Source: Lacticaseibacillus suilingensis (GTDB lineage Bacteria > Bacillota > Bacilli > Lactobacillales > Lactobacillaceae). Taken from it: a stretch of DNA of 64,000 nucleotides. Each line of letters starts with the position of its first letter. Position 1 is the first letter of the stretch. Both the position numbers and the translations under genes were made by a program. The DNA lies in contig NZ_BOLV01000002.1 in assembly GCF_016861845.1 (NCBI RefSeq), forward strand, positions 62,001 through 126,000. Direction: 5' to 3'. Shown here one piece after another: positions 1-7,506 of this stretch. The notes under the pieces were generated by a model. That model searched no databases. It saw nothing but the letters and a program-made list of their open reading frames with translations, and was not told the DNA's origin.

Positions 1-520
1 CCGGGGTCTTCGCCAAGGCGCGCTTAGCGGCTTTAGTGACCGCATCCATCACGACGATGGTATCGTCAGAGGCCGCGGCAGCCTTCAGCCCCGCTTTAGC
101 AGCTTCCCGCGCGACCGTTAAAATTGTCCCTTCAACCGGCTTCATCACCGCTTTGTAGGCTGTTTCCACCCCAGCGGCAAATGCATCGGCTAAATCCTGC
201 GCTGACAACGTCTTTTTGTTGATGACATTTTTAGCAAAGCCGCGGAACAACTGGGAGGAGATCACCCCAGAATTGCCCCGCGCCCCCATCAGCAGTCCTT
301 TGCCAAGATGCTGAGCCAGTTCACCTACGGAATCACGATCACTTTCCAAAACCGCTTTTGCGCCGCTTTGGAAGGTCAGCGTCATATTGGTACCGGTATC
401 GCCGTCTGGCACTGGAAAAACATTCAGTGAGTTCACGAACTCGGCATTTTGTTTAATGCGATGCGCAGCGACGCGGATCATATCCTGAAACTTCGCTGCT
501 GTGATTTCTGTAACTTCCAC
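1..520 (-). CDS. fakA: Fatty acid kinase catalytic subunit FakA (DAK/YloV family), N-terminal part
   Basis: The first 173 residues are in the window and the gene runs off the left edge. It begins with GTG at 520, with a good AAGGAGGA site at 528-535. Residues 33-47 carry NVFPVPDGDTGTNMT, the nucleotide and metal binding motif of the dihydroxyacetone-kinase-like (DAK2) fold, followed by a MGARGNSGVISSQ segment. In this family the enzyme phosphorylates FakB-bound exogenous fatty acids for phospholipid synthesis. It lies just downstream of the Gls24-family gene at 547-912, the order also seen in the Bacillus yloU-yloV pair, so the two are probably cotranscribed. Family assignment is firm; the substrate is taken from family knowledge. 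Confidence 0.93.
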   Translation of the reverse strand, partial: MEVTEITAAKFQDMIRVAAHRIKQNAEFVNSLNVFPVPDGDTGTNMTLTFQSGAKAVLESDRDSVGELAQHLGKGLLMGARGNSGVISSQLFRGFAKNVINKKTLSAQDLADAFAAGVETAYKAVMKPVEGTILTVAREAAKAGLKAAAASDDTIVVMDAVTKAAKRALAKTP

Positions 521-546
521 TCGATAATCCTCCTTGACCTGCCGGC

Positions 547-912
547 TTAGTCCGTGCCCAATACACGCACACCTTGGACGATGACGGTCACTTCTTGGGT
601 GGTCACGCCAAGCATTGTTTCAAGGTTGTATTTGACTTTTTCCTGCACATTACGGCACACTTCGGAAATCTTCGTGCCATAGCCAACGATGATATTGACC
701 TCGATGGTGACCCCGTTGTCCGCCTGGCGAACCACGACGCCCCGCGAATAGTTCTCGCGATTGAGGATATCGTTAAGATTATCGCGAATCTGGTTGCGAC
801 TGGCCATGCCGACGATACCGTAAATATCAGTCGCCGCCCCGCCAACCACTGTGGCGATAACATTATTCGAAATATCGATGGTACCGTACTTGGTCTTAAT
901 TTTCACCGCCAT
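547..912 (-). CDS. yloU: Asp23/Gls24 family envelope stress response protein (YloU-like)
   Basis: A 121-residue acidic protein, full length for the Asp23/Gls24 (DUF322) family. It has the typical N-terminal VKIKTKYGTIDISNNVIATV and the GIVGM turn, with no signal peptide or membrane segment. Proteins of this family are cytoplasmic or membrane-peripheral and are linked to envelope or alkaline stress, but the molecular role is not settled. A GGGGT ribosome binding site precedes the ATG. It is the promoter-proximal gene of a short operon with fakA, whose GTG start lies 26 bases after this stop. A second, divergent Gls24 member is encoded at 22750-23187. Confidence 0.9.
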   Translation of the reverse strand: MAVKIKTKYGTIDISNNVIATVVGGAATDIYGIVGMASRNQIRDNLNDILNRENYSRGVVVRQADNGVTIEVNIIVGYGTKISEVCRNVQEKVKYNLETMLGVTTQEVTVIVQGVRVLGTD

Positions 913-946
913 GCGATGACCCCCTATACTTAGGTATTTCCCAAAT

Positions 947-975
947 AGTTTAGCATAGCCTCCCGGGATTTGAAA
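947..975 (-). promoter_or_regulatory. Candidate promoter of the yloU-fakA operon
   Basis: On the minus strand a TTTCAA -35 (970-975) and TAAACT -10 (947-952) are separated by 17 bases, placing transcription start about 30 bases before the yloU ATG. Spacing is ideal; both hexamers deviate from consensus. Confidence 0.5.
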
Positions 976-978
976 GCA

Positions 979-1241
979 GGCTGCGGTTTCAGGCCGCCCT
1001 TAGCCTGAAGAGTAGCCTAGCACCAAGCATTGCCATCGATTTTTGATTGCGAGGCTTGGTGCGTAGCTAATCGCTCAGGCGTTGGCCTAAAACCGCGCGA
1101 CTATGGCCTGCGGTTTCAGGCTGCAGAGCTGGGCGCATTTAGCCCAACAGGTAGCCTAAGCCCGCTCATTGAAGGCGCACTTTGCCTTCGAGGGACGGGC
1201 TGTAGCTAGCTGCTCGGGCGTTGCCCAGCGCAGCGTAATTA
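979..1241 (+). repeat. Two tandem copies of the covarying intergenic hairpin element (locus A)
   Basis: Copy A1 spans about 979-1102 and copy A2 about 1104-1241, in the gap between divergent yloU and rpmB. In A1 the outer arms GCGGTTT and AAACCGC pair, TAGC pairs with GCTA, and the inner stem is CACCAAGC with GCTTGGTG. In A2 the corresponding pairs are GCTGGGC with GCCCAGC, AGCCCG with CGGGCT, and GAAGGC with GCCTTC. The two copies share architecture and short fixed motifs (TAGCCTA, ATT, GTAGCTA, GCGTTG) but differ in stem sequence. No gene is seen between 913 and 1441 apart from these elements and the flanking promoter signals. Confidence 0.85.
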
Positions 1242-1441
1242 CAAGCCACGCAGAGCGACAAGCGTTGTCTTCTCCAGGTCCAACTTTTGCTGCTCCTACG
1301 ATCCCTAACCACCACGTCGCATTGGCCGCGCATCCCCCTGTCAAGTAAAATTGCTTGAAATGCTTGCAATCAACCCGGCCGTATGATAAGTTAGTTGAGT
1401 GAAAAATTCGCAACCCGCGAATAAGCAAGGAGGTCCGAGAA

Positions 1442-1627
1442 TTGGCAAAAGACGTCATTACCGGCCGCCACACGACTTTTGGGAACAAGCGCTCACACGC
1501 TTTGAACTCCAGCCGTCGTGCATGGAAGGCTAATCTCCAGAAGGTTCGTATCTTGGTCGATGGCAAGCCGAAACGCGTTTGGGTTTCTGCTCGCGCCCTT
1601 AAATCAGGTAAAGTGACCCGGGTCTAA
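1442..1627 (+). CDS. rpmB: 50S ribosomal protein L28
   Basis: A 61-residue basic protein that matches bacterial L28 over its whole length, with the start [20 protein letters not shown] and the C-terminal [11 protein letters not shown]. It lacks zinc-binding cysteines, so it is of the C-minus type. The start is TTG at 1442, fixed by a perfect AAGGAGG at 1427-1433 eight bases upstream. It is a single-gene unit divergent from yloU and closed by a terminator. A possible promoter is TTGCAA (1364-1369) with TAAGTT (1387-1392), 17 bases apart, but the -10 is weak. Confidence 0.97.
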   Translation: MAKDVITGRHTTFGNKRSHALNSSRRAWKANLQKVRILVDGKPKRVWVSARALKSGKVTRV

Positions 1628-1644
1628 CCGGAGTTAATGAAAAT

Positions 1645-1669
1645 GCGTCCCCTATTGGGCGCTTTTTTT
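1645..1669 (+). terminator. rpmB intrinsic terminator
   Basis: A short GC-rich hairpin (GCGTCCC with GGGCGC, one bulge) is followed by seven T residues, 18 bases after the rpmB stop. Confidence 0.8.
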
Positions 1670-1711
1670 GTTGGCTTGAACCGAATTGGCTCAACCAGCC
1701 GTAAGCAAGAA

Positions 1712-1753
1712 CAGGCACCGCGTGAGTCCCTCATTGAACTCGCACGGTGCCTG
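1712..1753. terminator. Long hairpin downstream of the 1780-2436 gene, probable terminator
   Basis: CAGGCACCGCGTGAGT at 1712-1727 pairs with ACTCGCACGGTGCCTG at 1738-1753 with two mismatches. T-rich sequence follows on the plus strand (CTTTGCG then TTTT) and more weakly on the minus strand, so it may work in both directions between the convergent units. Confidence 0.55.
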
Positions 1754-1779
1754 CTTTGCGTTTTAAGTGCGCTTTGCTA

Positions 1780-2436
1780 TTACTTTACAACATCAAACAT
1801 CCCACTGGGATAAACCCAATACACATGGGTCAGTTTCAGCTGATGTTGACCCACCGGCACATAACCACCAATTTCAGTGACCTTCACCCCGGCGTTGCCA
1901 GTCTGCTCACTGCGATAGCGATAGACGCGGTCAGGTTCCTTAGCGTCAGGGTTGGTCTGGTAATACTTTGTGACCACCTGCAGGGCTTGAAAATGCGCCG
2001 AACTCAAGGATTCAGATTCATCTGAGATGACGTTTGAATCACTACTCTGACTGGAGGCGGTAGTGGACGACGCGCTCGGGGCCTTTGCCTTAGTTTTGCT
2101 CTTAGTATGCTTGGCGCTGCTAGCTGACGCTTTCGCCTTCGCCTGATGACTTGTTTGCACCGACGCAGTTTTCGTGGTCAACACACCGGTGCGATCAACA
2201 ATAATCAACCCTACCAGCGCTAGCAACAAGGCAATCAGTAGCCACCGCGTCCCTTTAATCAGACTGTCCAATCGCAGGCGCGCATGCCGGCTGTCTGGCA
2301 TTTTGGCAAAGTGGACATAGCGTAAATAATAAATCACCAAAAAGAGGACGATTAAGGCCCCTAAGGTTAATTCCCGATATAATGGCACGGAAAAAAGTTG
2401 CTCATTAATTTCATGTTGACCTCCACCCATCCCCAA
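1780..2436 (-). CDS. Putative two-helix membrane protein with Ser/Ala/Lys-rich linker
   Basis: I do not recognise a named family. The 218-residue reading shows two hydrophobic segments, about residues 24-42 and 63-82. They are followed by a low-complexity linker rich in Ser, Ala and Lys (about 95-140) and a folded-looking C-terminal part of about 75 residues, probably outside the membrane. The start is doubtful. The first ATG (2436) lies only about two bases after the predicted transcription start and has no ribosome binding site. The one strong site, GGAGGT at 2419-2424, sits inside the reading frame and is positioned for an ATG at 2414 that is out of frame. See the finding on this region. 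It is monocistronic, with a promoter upstream and a hairpin downstream. Confidence 0.7.
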   Translation of the reverse strand: MGMGGGQHEINEQLFSVPLYRELTLGALIVLFLVIYYLRYVHFAKMPDSRHARLRLDSLIKGTRWLLIALLLALVGLIIVDRTGVLTTKTASVQTSHQAKAKASASSAKHTKSKTKAKAPSASSTTASSQSSDSNVISDESESLSSAHFQALQVVTKYYQTNPDAKEPDRVYRYRSEQTGNAGVKVTEIGGYVPVGQHQLKLTHVYWVYPSGMFDVVK

Positions 2437-2444
2437 ACAGAATC

Positions 2445-2473
2445 ATTATATGGGCAAAGCGAAATCGGTGCAA
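2445..2473 (-). promoter_or_regulatory. Strong promoter of the 1780-2436 membrane protein gene
   Basis: The minus strand carries TTGCAC (2468-2473), a 17-base spacer and a perfect TATAAT (2445-2450). Transcription would start near 2438, which argues against translation starting at 2436. Confidence 0.8.
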
Positions 2474-2480
2474 GCGCCCA

Positions 2481-2517
2481 CAAGAAAACCGCCAGTTTCG
2501 AAATGAAAATGGCGGTT
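2481..2517 (-). terminator. Terminator after thiN
   Basis: Minus-strand AACCGCCA (2517-2510 region) pairs with TGGCGGTT, followed by a TTTTCTT tract. It closes the long gmk-to-thiN gene block. Confidence 0.85.
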
Positions 2518-2521
2518 CCGT

Positions 2522-3187
2522 TTAATTATTTTGTTTTTGGCCCAACCGATCGCGGCTGTAGATAACGGCAACCATCCCTGATTGCCATTGGATCGTCACT
2601 GGCGTTTGGCCCACAAATTCATTGGACGCCCAGGAAAATGGCGTCTGACTCGACCAATCTTGGAGTGGATACTTAGCCCCTTGGATGGTGAGCAAGCTAA
2701 TCGCCGTCAGCGGCACAATGCCAAGATAAGGATACGCTGACTGAGGCTTCAAGGTATGCCGACCAGGTCGATAGAAGCGCACCTGATTTTGCGCATCAAC
2801 CAGTTCAATTTGATCGGCAAAAACCTGAAAGCGCGGCTGGGTCGGCAGGAACAGATTAGACAATAAGTGATCTAAGCGCCCGCCGGTAGCCCCCACCAGG
2901 CGCACCTGGTCAGCGCCAGCCTCAAATGCAAACCGGACGGCCATTTCCGTGTCGGTTTCGTCTTTTTCAGCCGGGGCTTGATGCAACGTTTTCACTTGCG
3001 TTTTCACCTGGGCCAATTCGTCAGGGGTCAGCGAATCAAAATCCCCTACCGCAAACGCCGGCGTCAGCGCCGCCGCCAGCAAACGTAAGGTACCGCGATC
3101 GACGCCCACCCACTGGCCGTCAAGCTGTTGCCAATTCGCCGGCAACGCGGCGGCGGGCCCGCCAACCATCAGATTAAAGGTGGTCAT
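2522..3187 (-). CDS. thiN: Thiamine pyrophosphokinase
   Basis: A 221-residue protein of the ThiN family, which transfers pyrophosphate from ATP to thiamine to give thiamine diphosphate. GDFDS at residues 48-52 and the downstream ETDTEMA and GATGGRLDH segments are the family's catalytic and substrate-binding motifs. Its ATG overlaps the rpe stop as ATGA, so translation is coupled. The gene order rpe-thiN is conserved in Bacillus and lactobacilli. No TPP riboswitch was seen in front of it, in line with its position at the end of a housekeeping operon. Confidence 0.95.
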   Translation of the reverse strand: MTTFNLMVGGPAAALPANWQQLDGQWVGVDRGTLRLLAAALTPAFAVGDFDSLTPDELAQVKTQVKTLHQAPAEKDETDTEMAVRFAFEAGADQVRLVGATGGRLDHLLSNLFLPTQPRFQVFADQIELVDAQNQVRFYRPGRHTLKPQSAYPYLGIVPLTAISLLTIQGAKYPLQDWSSQTPFSWASNEFVGQTPVTIQWQSGMVAVIYSRDRLGQKQNN

Positions 3188-3831
3188 TTGGCCTGCCTCA
3201 GCTTGGTCATCTGGGCTTCTGGTTCACCTTGGGTAAAGACAAAGGAACCCGCCACAAAAATATCGGCACCGGCGGCTTTGACGCTACTGATGGTCTGGTC
3301 GTTGATGCCGCCATCGACCTCAATGGCAAAATGCCAGTCATGTGCTTGCCGCATGGCGGCTAGCCGCGCGACTTTATCCGCCATCGCCGGCAGAAACGCC
3401 TGCCCACCAAAGCCAGGGTTAACGGTCATAACTAGGACCTGATCCACAATCGGCAGGACTTCCTCAATCACCGTCAGGCTGGTGCCAGGGTTGACGACAA
3501 CCCCGGCTTGAACGCCCAGGCTTTGCGCGAGCTGCACGGCATGGTACAAGTTCTGCGTGGCTTCAGCGTGAATCAAAAGCTTGTCAGCCCCAGCCTTAGC
3601 AAAGGCTGGCAGCCATGCTTCAGGATCAGAGACCATCAAGTGCACATCCAGTGGTAGCGACGTCACTGGCCGAATCGCAGCGACCATGCTGGGGCCGAAA
3701 GTGAGATTCGGCACAAAATGCCCGTCCATCACGTCAACATGCAGCAAATCCGCACCGGCTGCCTGAACCGTTTCAATGTCCCGGGCGAGATGCGCAAAAT
3801 CCGCACTTAAAATCGACGGTGCAATCTTCAT
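3184..3831 (-). CDS. rpe: Ribulose-phosphate 3-epimerase
   Basis: A 215-residue TIM-barrel enzyme that interconverts ribulose 5-phosphate and xylulose 5-phosphate. The motifs HVDVMDGHFVPN and EVDGGIN carry the two catalytic aspartates and metal-binding histidines expected for the family, and length is normal. Two adjacent starts exist, TTG at 3834 and ATG at 3831. The ATG is preferred, eight bases from a strong AGGAGG. It sits between rsgA and thiN and overlaps thiN by four bases. Confidence 0.96.
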   Translation of the reverse strand: MKIAPSILSADFAHLARDIETVQAAGADLLHVDVMDGHFVPNLTFGPSMVAAIRPVTSLPLDVHLMVSDPEAWLPAFAKAGADKLLIHAEATQNLYHAVQLAQSLGVQAGVVVNPGTSLTVIEEVLPIVDQVLVMTVNPGFGGQAFLPAMADKVARLAAMRQAHDWHFAIEVDGGINDQTISSVKAAGADIFVAGSFVFTQGEPEAQMTKLRQAK

Positions 3832-3852
3832 CAAATTTTCCTCCTCGAAGCC

Positions 3853-4770
3853 TTACTTTTTGGTATAAACCGGCCGTTGCCCAGATAATTCCTCGCGAAA
3901 TTGCAGGTAATTGTCATAGCGACTCGGCATAATCGTGCCAGCGGCCACCGCAGCTTTAACCGCGCAGCCCGGTTCTTTGACATGCTGACAAGAGCGGAAC
4001 TTACATTGATCAGCCACCGCGTTAAACTCCGGAAACCGCTCGCGCAAGTCATCCAGCGTCACATCAAGCAAACCCAGCGAAGAAAAGCCTGGGGTGTCAG
4101 CGACCAAGCCGCCAGCCGCCATAAATAACTCAGTGGTGCGCGTCGTATGCTTCCCCCGATTCAAGGCCTTGCTAATTTCGCCGGTAGCTAATTCCAGACC
4201 TGGCACCAGATGATTAATTAAGGTCGATTTGCCGGCGCCAGTTTGGCCGGTAAAAATCGTAAGCTGGTCTTTGAACGAGGCGCGCACCGCATCTAGCGTC
4301 GCCGCCGCAAATGGCGGTTGGCTCAGAAAAGTGCGATAGCCGATTGCTTCATAACCGCGCAAAGCGGTTTGAATGTCAGCCAGCTGCGAGGCCGTGACCA
4401 AATCGGTTTTGGTGACATAGATTTCGGCATGGATTTGCTTGCCTTCCAGATAAATCAAAAAGCGATCCAGCAAATTCAAGGAGAAATCCGGTTGCGCCGC
4501 CGCCACCACCAAAATGGCCTGGTCGATGTTGGCCACCGGCGGACGCACCAAGGCATTTTTCCGCGGCGCAAGCGCCAGCAAATAACCTTCGTCATCAGGC
4601 CCCGCTCCAGGCGTGAAAGTGGCAAAATCACCCACTAATGGGGTGATTTTTTCTTTGCGTAAGTTGCCGCGGCCACGGGTACGATAGATGGTGCCAGCGA
4701 CATCAAGATCATAAAAGCCGCTTAATTGCCGAATAATTCGGCCTTCCAATTGCTCAGAATCAGCCACCAA
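3853..4770 (-). CDS. rsgA: Small ribosomal subunit biogenesis GTPase RsgA
   Basis: A circularly permuted GTPase of about 305 residues that acts in late 30S subunit maturation. An N-terminal OB-like domain is followed by the G4 motif VTKTDL, then the G1 motif GQTGAGKST, then the G3 motif DTPGF. A C-terminal zinc site of the form C-x5-C-x-H-x5-C is visible in CKFRSCQHVKEPGC. An open frame extends to 4800, but GGAGG in the pknB tail points to TTG at 4770 or GTG at 4767, either of which overlaps the pknB stop at 4760. TTG has six-base spacing and was chosen; GTG is nearly as good. Translation is therefore coupled to pknB. Confidence 0.93.
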   Translation of the reverse strand: MVADSEQLEGRIIRQLSGFYDLDVAGTIYRTRGRGNLRKEKITPLVGDFATFTPGAGPDDEGYLLALAPRKNALVRPPVANIDQAILVVAAAQPDFSLNLLDRFLIYLEGKQIHAEIYVTKTDLVTASQLADIQTALRGYEAIGYRTFLSQPPFAAATLDAVRASFKDQLTIFTGQTGAGKSTLINHLVPGLELATGEISKALNRGKHTTRTTELFMAAGGLVADTPGFSSLGLLDVTLDDLRERFPEFNAVADQCKFRSCQHVKEPGCAVKAAVAAGTIMPSRYDNYLQFREELSGQRPVYTKK

Positions 4771-6757
4771 TATTATCCTCCGATTGCACCACTTGACCAT
4801 TGTTCATCACGCGGTAAGCCCCGGTATCGCCATTGTTGAGCTGGAACTGCAACTGAACGGTGGTGTCGCTACTGATGGTCATCGTCTTAAAGACGTCACT
4901 AAGCGAGTGCTTACTGTCCTGAATGTAAATGGTAATCTGATTCGAGGCGCTACTACCAGAGCCACTGGATTCTCCGCTTGGTGCTTGATAGCTAATCGTC
5001 AGATTGCGGGTCACAGTTTGCGTCTGAGCTTCAGAACTGGAACTACTTGCACTGCTCTTGGCTGGATCAACACCCTTAGAAATCACAACGCTAACGGTAT
5101 CACCTTTTGACATGGCGGTGCCCTGGTCAGGGTTTTGACTGATGATATTGCCACTGGCCACCGTGTCGCTATATTCTTGAGAGACTTGCGGGGTCAGGCC
5201 ATGGGCGGTCATCCAAGTATTGAAATAATTTTCGCTTTGCCCAAGGAAGCTTGGGAGCTTAACTGTTTTGGGCCCGCTGGAAACCGTGAACGTGAGCTCG
5301 GTGCCCTTAGCCACCAGGCGTTTGCCTTCAGGTTCCGACTGATCCATGATTTCACCGGCCGGCACGGTATCGCTGCTCTTGCGGTCGGCCTTAACGTCAA
5401 AGCCCACTTTTTCAAGTTTCTTTTTGACCGTTGAATACTTCTCACCGGTGTAGTCCTTCAGGGTGTAGCGCTTCTTACCCGTACTCAGGACAATCGCCAC
5501 TTTGCGACCAGATTTCAAGTTGGCCCCAGAGGCGGGGTTGGAGCGAATGACCTTGTTCTTCGCCACGGTATTCGAGCTGGCTTTGGTGACGTTACCTAAT
5601 TCGAGATTGGCTGCTTCCAGCGCCGATTCGGCTTGGGTTTGCGACATGCCCGTTAAGTCTGGGACTGTGGCATCACCTTTGCCGCCGCTGAAGGCCAAAA
5701 TCAGCATGGTGATCAGCCCCACCAGCAGCACGCCGAGGACAATCGCCGGCCACCATTTCTTCCAGCCGCCTTTGCGTTTCGGTTTGGCCTTGGTGGCCTT
5801 CGCGTCGGTTTGCGGCGCCTGCGCCTCGGAGCGAGCCGCAACTGGCGTGGCAGTTTGCGAGGACACGACAGGGACAATTTTGGTTTCATCCAAATCGTTG
5901 CTGTCAGGCACAAACTTGGCCTCATGCGCCCGCGCCGAGGACAAGGACGTCTTCAAATCTGCCGCCATGGCAGAGGCACTGGTGTAGCGGTTGGCTGGGT
6001 CCTTGGTGGTGGCTTTCAGGACCACGTTTTCCAAGGCTTGGGGAATGCGCGGATCAAAATCGCGCACCGAAGGCATTTCTTCTTGGAAGTGCTTGAGCGC
6101 AATCGACACCGCCGAATCGCCTTCAAATGGCACCGTGCCAGTGAGCATCTCAAATAAAATGATCCCCAAAGCGTAAATATCGCTTTGCTTGGTCGGCATA
6201 CTGCCGCGCGCTTGCTCCGGCGACAAATAGTGCACCGACCCCAGCAGCGAGTTGGTTTGAGTCATGGAATTGTCTGACAGCGCCACGGCAATGCCAAAGT
6301 CAGTGATTTTGGCGTTGCCGTTTTCGTCAATCATGATATTTTGCGGCTTCAAATCGCGGTGAATGATGTTGTGATCATGCGCCACCTGAATCCCCGCCAA
6401 AATCTGCTCCATGATATCAACCACGCGCTGGTAAGGAATCGGAAAGTGCTCAACGATGTACTTCTTCAGATCCGACCCCCGCACGTATTCCATCACTAAG
6501 TATTGCTGGTCGTTACTTTCCCCAACATCGTAAATCGACACGATATTCGGGTGCACCAGCTCAGTGGTCGCCATTGCCTCACGCTGAAACCGGCGCTTGG
6601 TGTCGGGATCATTTTGTAAGTCAAGCCGCAGCACTTTGACCGCCACGTCGCGGTCCAAAATCAGGTCATGGGCCAAATACACATTGGCCATGCCGCCTTC
6701 ACCCAAGGTTTTGAGCAGCTTATAGCGCTCGCTAAGAATGTATCCTGGTTCGATCAT
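4760..6757 (-). CDS. pknB: Ser/Thr protein kinase with three PASTA domains (PknB/PrkC/Stk)
   Basis: A 665-residue membrane-anchored Hanks-type kinase. The N-terminal kinase domain has a glycine loop, VAVKVL lysine, HRDLKPQNIM catalytic loop and DFG. A linker of about 60 residues leads to one transmembrane helix around residues 338-360. Outside are three PASTA repeats, which bind muropeptides in this family, and a Ser-rich region followed by a C-terminal domain of about 70 residues. The kinase controls cell-wall synthesis and division. The ATG at 6757 is chosen because it overlaps the stp stop as ATGA and follows AGGGAG; an ATG five codons earlier lacks a site. The phosphatase partner is immediately upstream. 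Confidence 0.96.
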   Translation of the reverse strand: MIEPGYILSERYKLLKTLGEGGMANVYLAHDLILDRDVAVKVLRLDLQNDPDTKRRFQREAMATTELVHPNIVSIYDVGESNDQQYLVMEYVRGSDLKKYIVEHFPIPYQRVVDIMEQILAGIQVAHDHNIIHRDLKPQNIMIDENGNAKITDFGIAVALSDNSMTQTNSLLGSVHYLSPEQARGSMPTKQSDIYALGIILFEMLTGTVPFEGDSAVSIALKHFQEEMPSVRDFDPRIPQALENVVLKATTKDPANRYTSASAMAADLKTSLSSARAHEAKFVPDSNDLDETKIVPVVSSQTATPVAARSEAQAPQTDAKATKAKPKRKGGWKKWWPAIVLGVLLVGLITMLILAFSGGKGDATVPDLTGMSQTQAESALEAANLELGNVTKASSNTVAKNKVIRSNPASGANLKSGRKVAIVLSTGKKRYTLKDYTGEKYSTVKKKLEKVGFDVKADRKSSDTVPAGEIMDQSEPEGKRLVAKGTELTFTVSSGPKTVKLPSFLGQSENYFNTWMTAHGLTPQVSQEYSDTVASGNIISQNPDQGTAMSKGDTVSVVISKGVDPAKSSASSSSSEAQTQTVTRNLTISYQAPSGESSGSGSSASNQITIYIQDSKHSLSDVFKTMTISSDTTVQLQFQLNNGDTGAYRVMNNGQVVQSEDNIGG

Positions 6758-7497
6758 GGCTGCTCCCTCCAATCTTGGTGAATGATCAAGGCCGAAATAT
6801 TATCCGGACCACCAGCGGCATTGGCCATAGTGATCAACTGCTCCGCTTTTTCGCCGATCGGCGTGGGACTGGCAATCACTTTGGCGATTTCCTCATCGCT
6901 GACTTGGTTGGTCAAGCCATCCGAGCAAAGCAATAAGTAATCATCGTATTCCATATCGTAAATCGTCACGTCGGCATCGACGTCTTCCGAGACGCCTAAG
7001 CTGCGGGTGATGACATTGCGCTGCGGGAAGCGCTGTGCTTCTTCCGGCGTGAGCTCCCCGGTTTTCACCAGCTCGTTCACGAGACTGTGATCCTCAGTGA
7101 TTTGGAGCAAATGGCCGCCGCGGTAGAGATAAGCCCGCGAATCGCCAATATTCGCCACCACAAAGCGGCTACCAGAAATGATGACGGCGACCAAGGTGGT
7201 ACCCATCCCCATCAGATCTGCATAGCGTTTGGCTTTTTCCAAAATCACATCGTTTTCTTGCTGCAACTCAAAAATCAGCCACCGCACGATGGTTTCAACA
7301 TCGGTGGTGCTGGTACTTTCGAAGGCATAGCCAAGATGCGAGACTGCCATTTCACTGGCCACATCGCCGCCTTGATGGCCGCCCATGCCGTCTGCCACAA
7401 TGGCTAAAGTCGAGCCGGCTAAGTTGGCAAACAGCCCCACGTAATCTTGATTGTTCGGCCGTTTCCGGCCGATATCGGTTCGGTAGGTGTATTCCAT
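6754..7497 (-). CDS. stp: PP2C-type Ser/Thr phosphatase (Stp/PrpC)
   Basis: A 247-residue PPM-family phosphatase that reverses PknB phosphorylation. Metal-binding motifs are present in order: RPNNQD near residue 12, VADGMGGHQGGD near 35, a GDSRAYL segment, LLLCSDGLT and a terminal GGPDNIS. Length is normal and no membrane segment is present. It overlaps pknB by four bases (ATGA), the usual stp-pknB pairing. GGAGT precedes the ATG. Confidence 0.96.
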   Translation of the reverse strand: MEYTYRTDIGRKRPNNQDYVGLFANLAGSTLAIVADGMGGHQGGDVASEMAVSHLGYAFESTSTTDVETIVRWLIFELQQENDVILEKAKRYADLMGMGTTLVAVIISGSRFVVANIGDSRAYLYRGGHLLQITEDHSLVNELVKTGELTPEEAQRFPQRNVITRSLGVSEDVDADVTIYDMEYDDYLLLCSDGLTNQVSDEEIAKVIASPTPIGEKAEQLITMANAAGGPDNISALIIHQDWREQP

Positions 7498-7506
7498 GCA
7501 TTACTC

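Noticed and set aside
1156-1566. 136-codon open frame on the minus strand across rpmB
   Set aside because: It is antisense to a certain ribosomal protein gene and to the repeats, has no ribosome binding site, and its product has no recognisable pattern.
2437-3250. TPP riboswitch for thiN
   Set aside because: The thi-box sequences were not found, and thiN starts inside the rpe stop codon.
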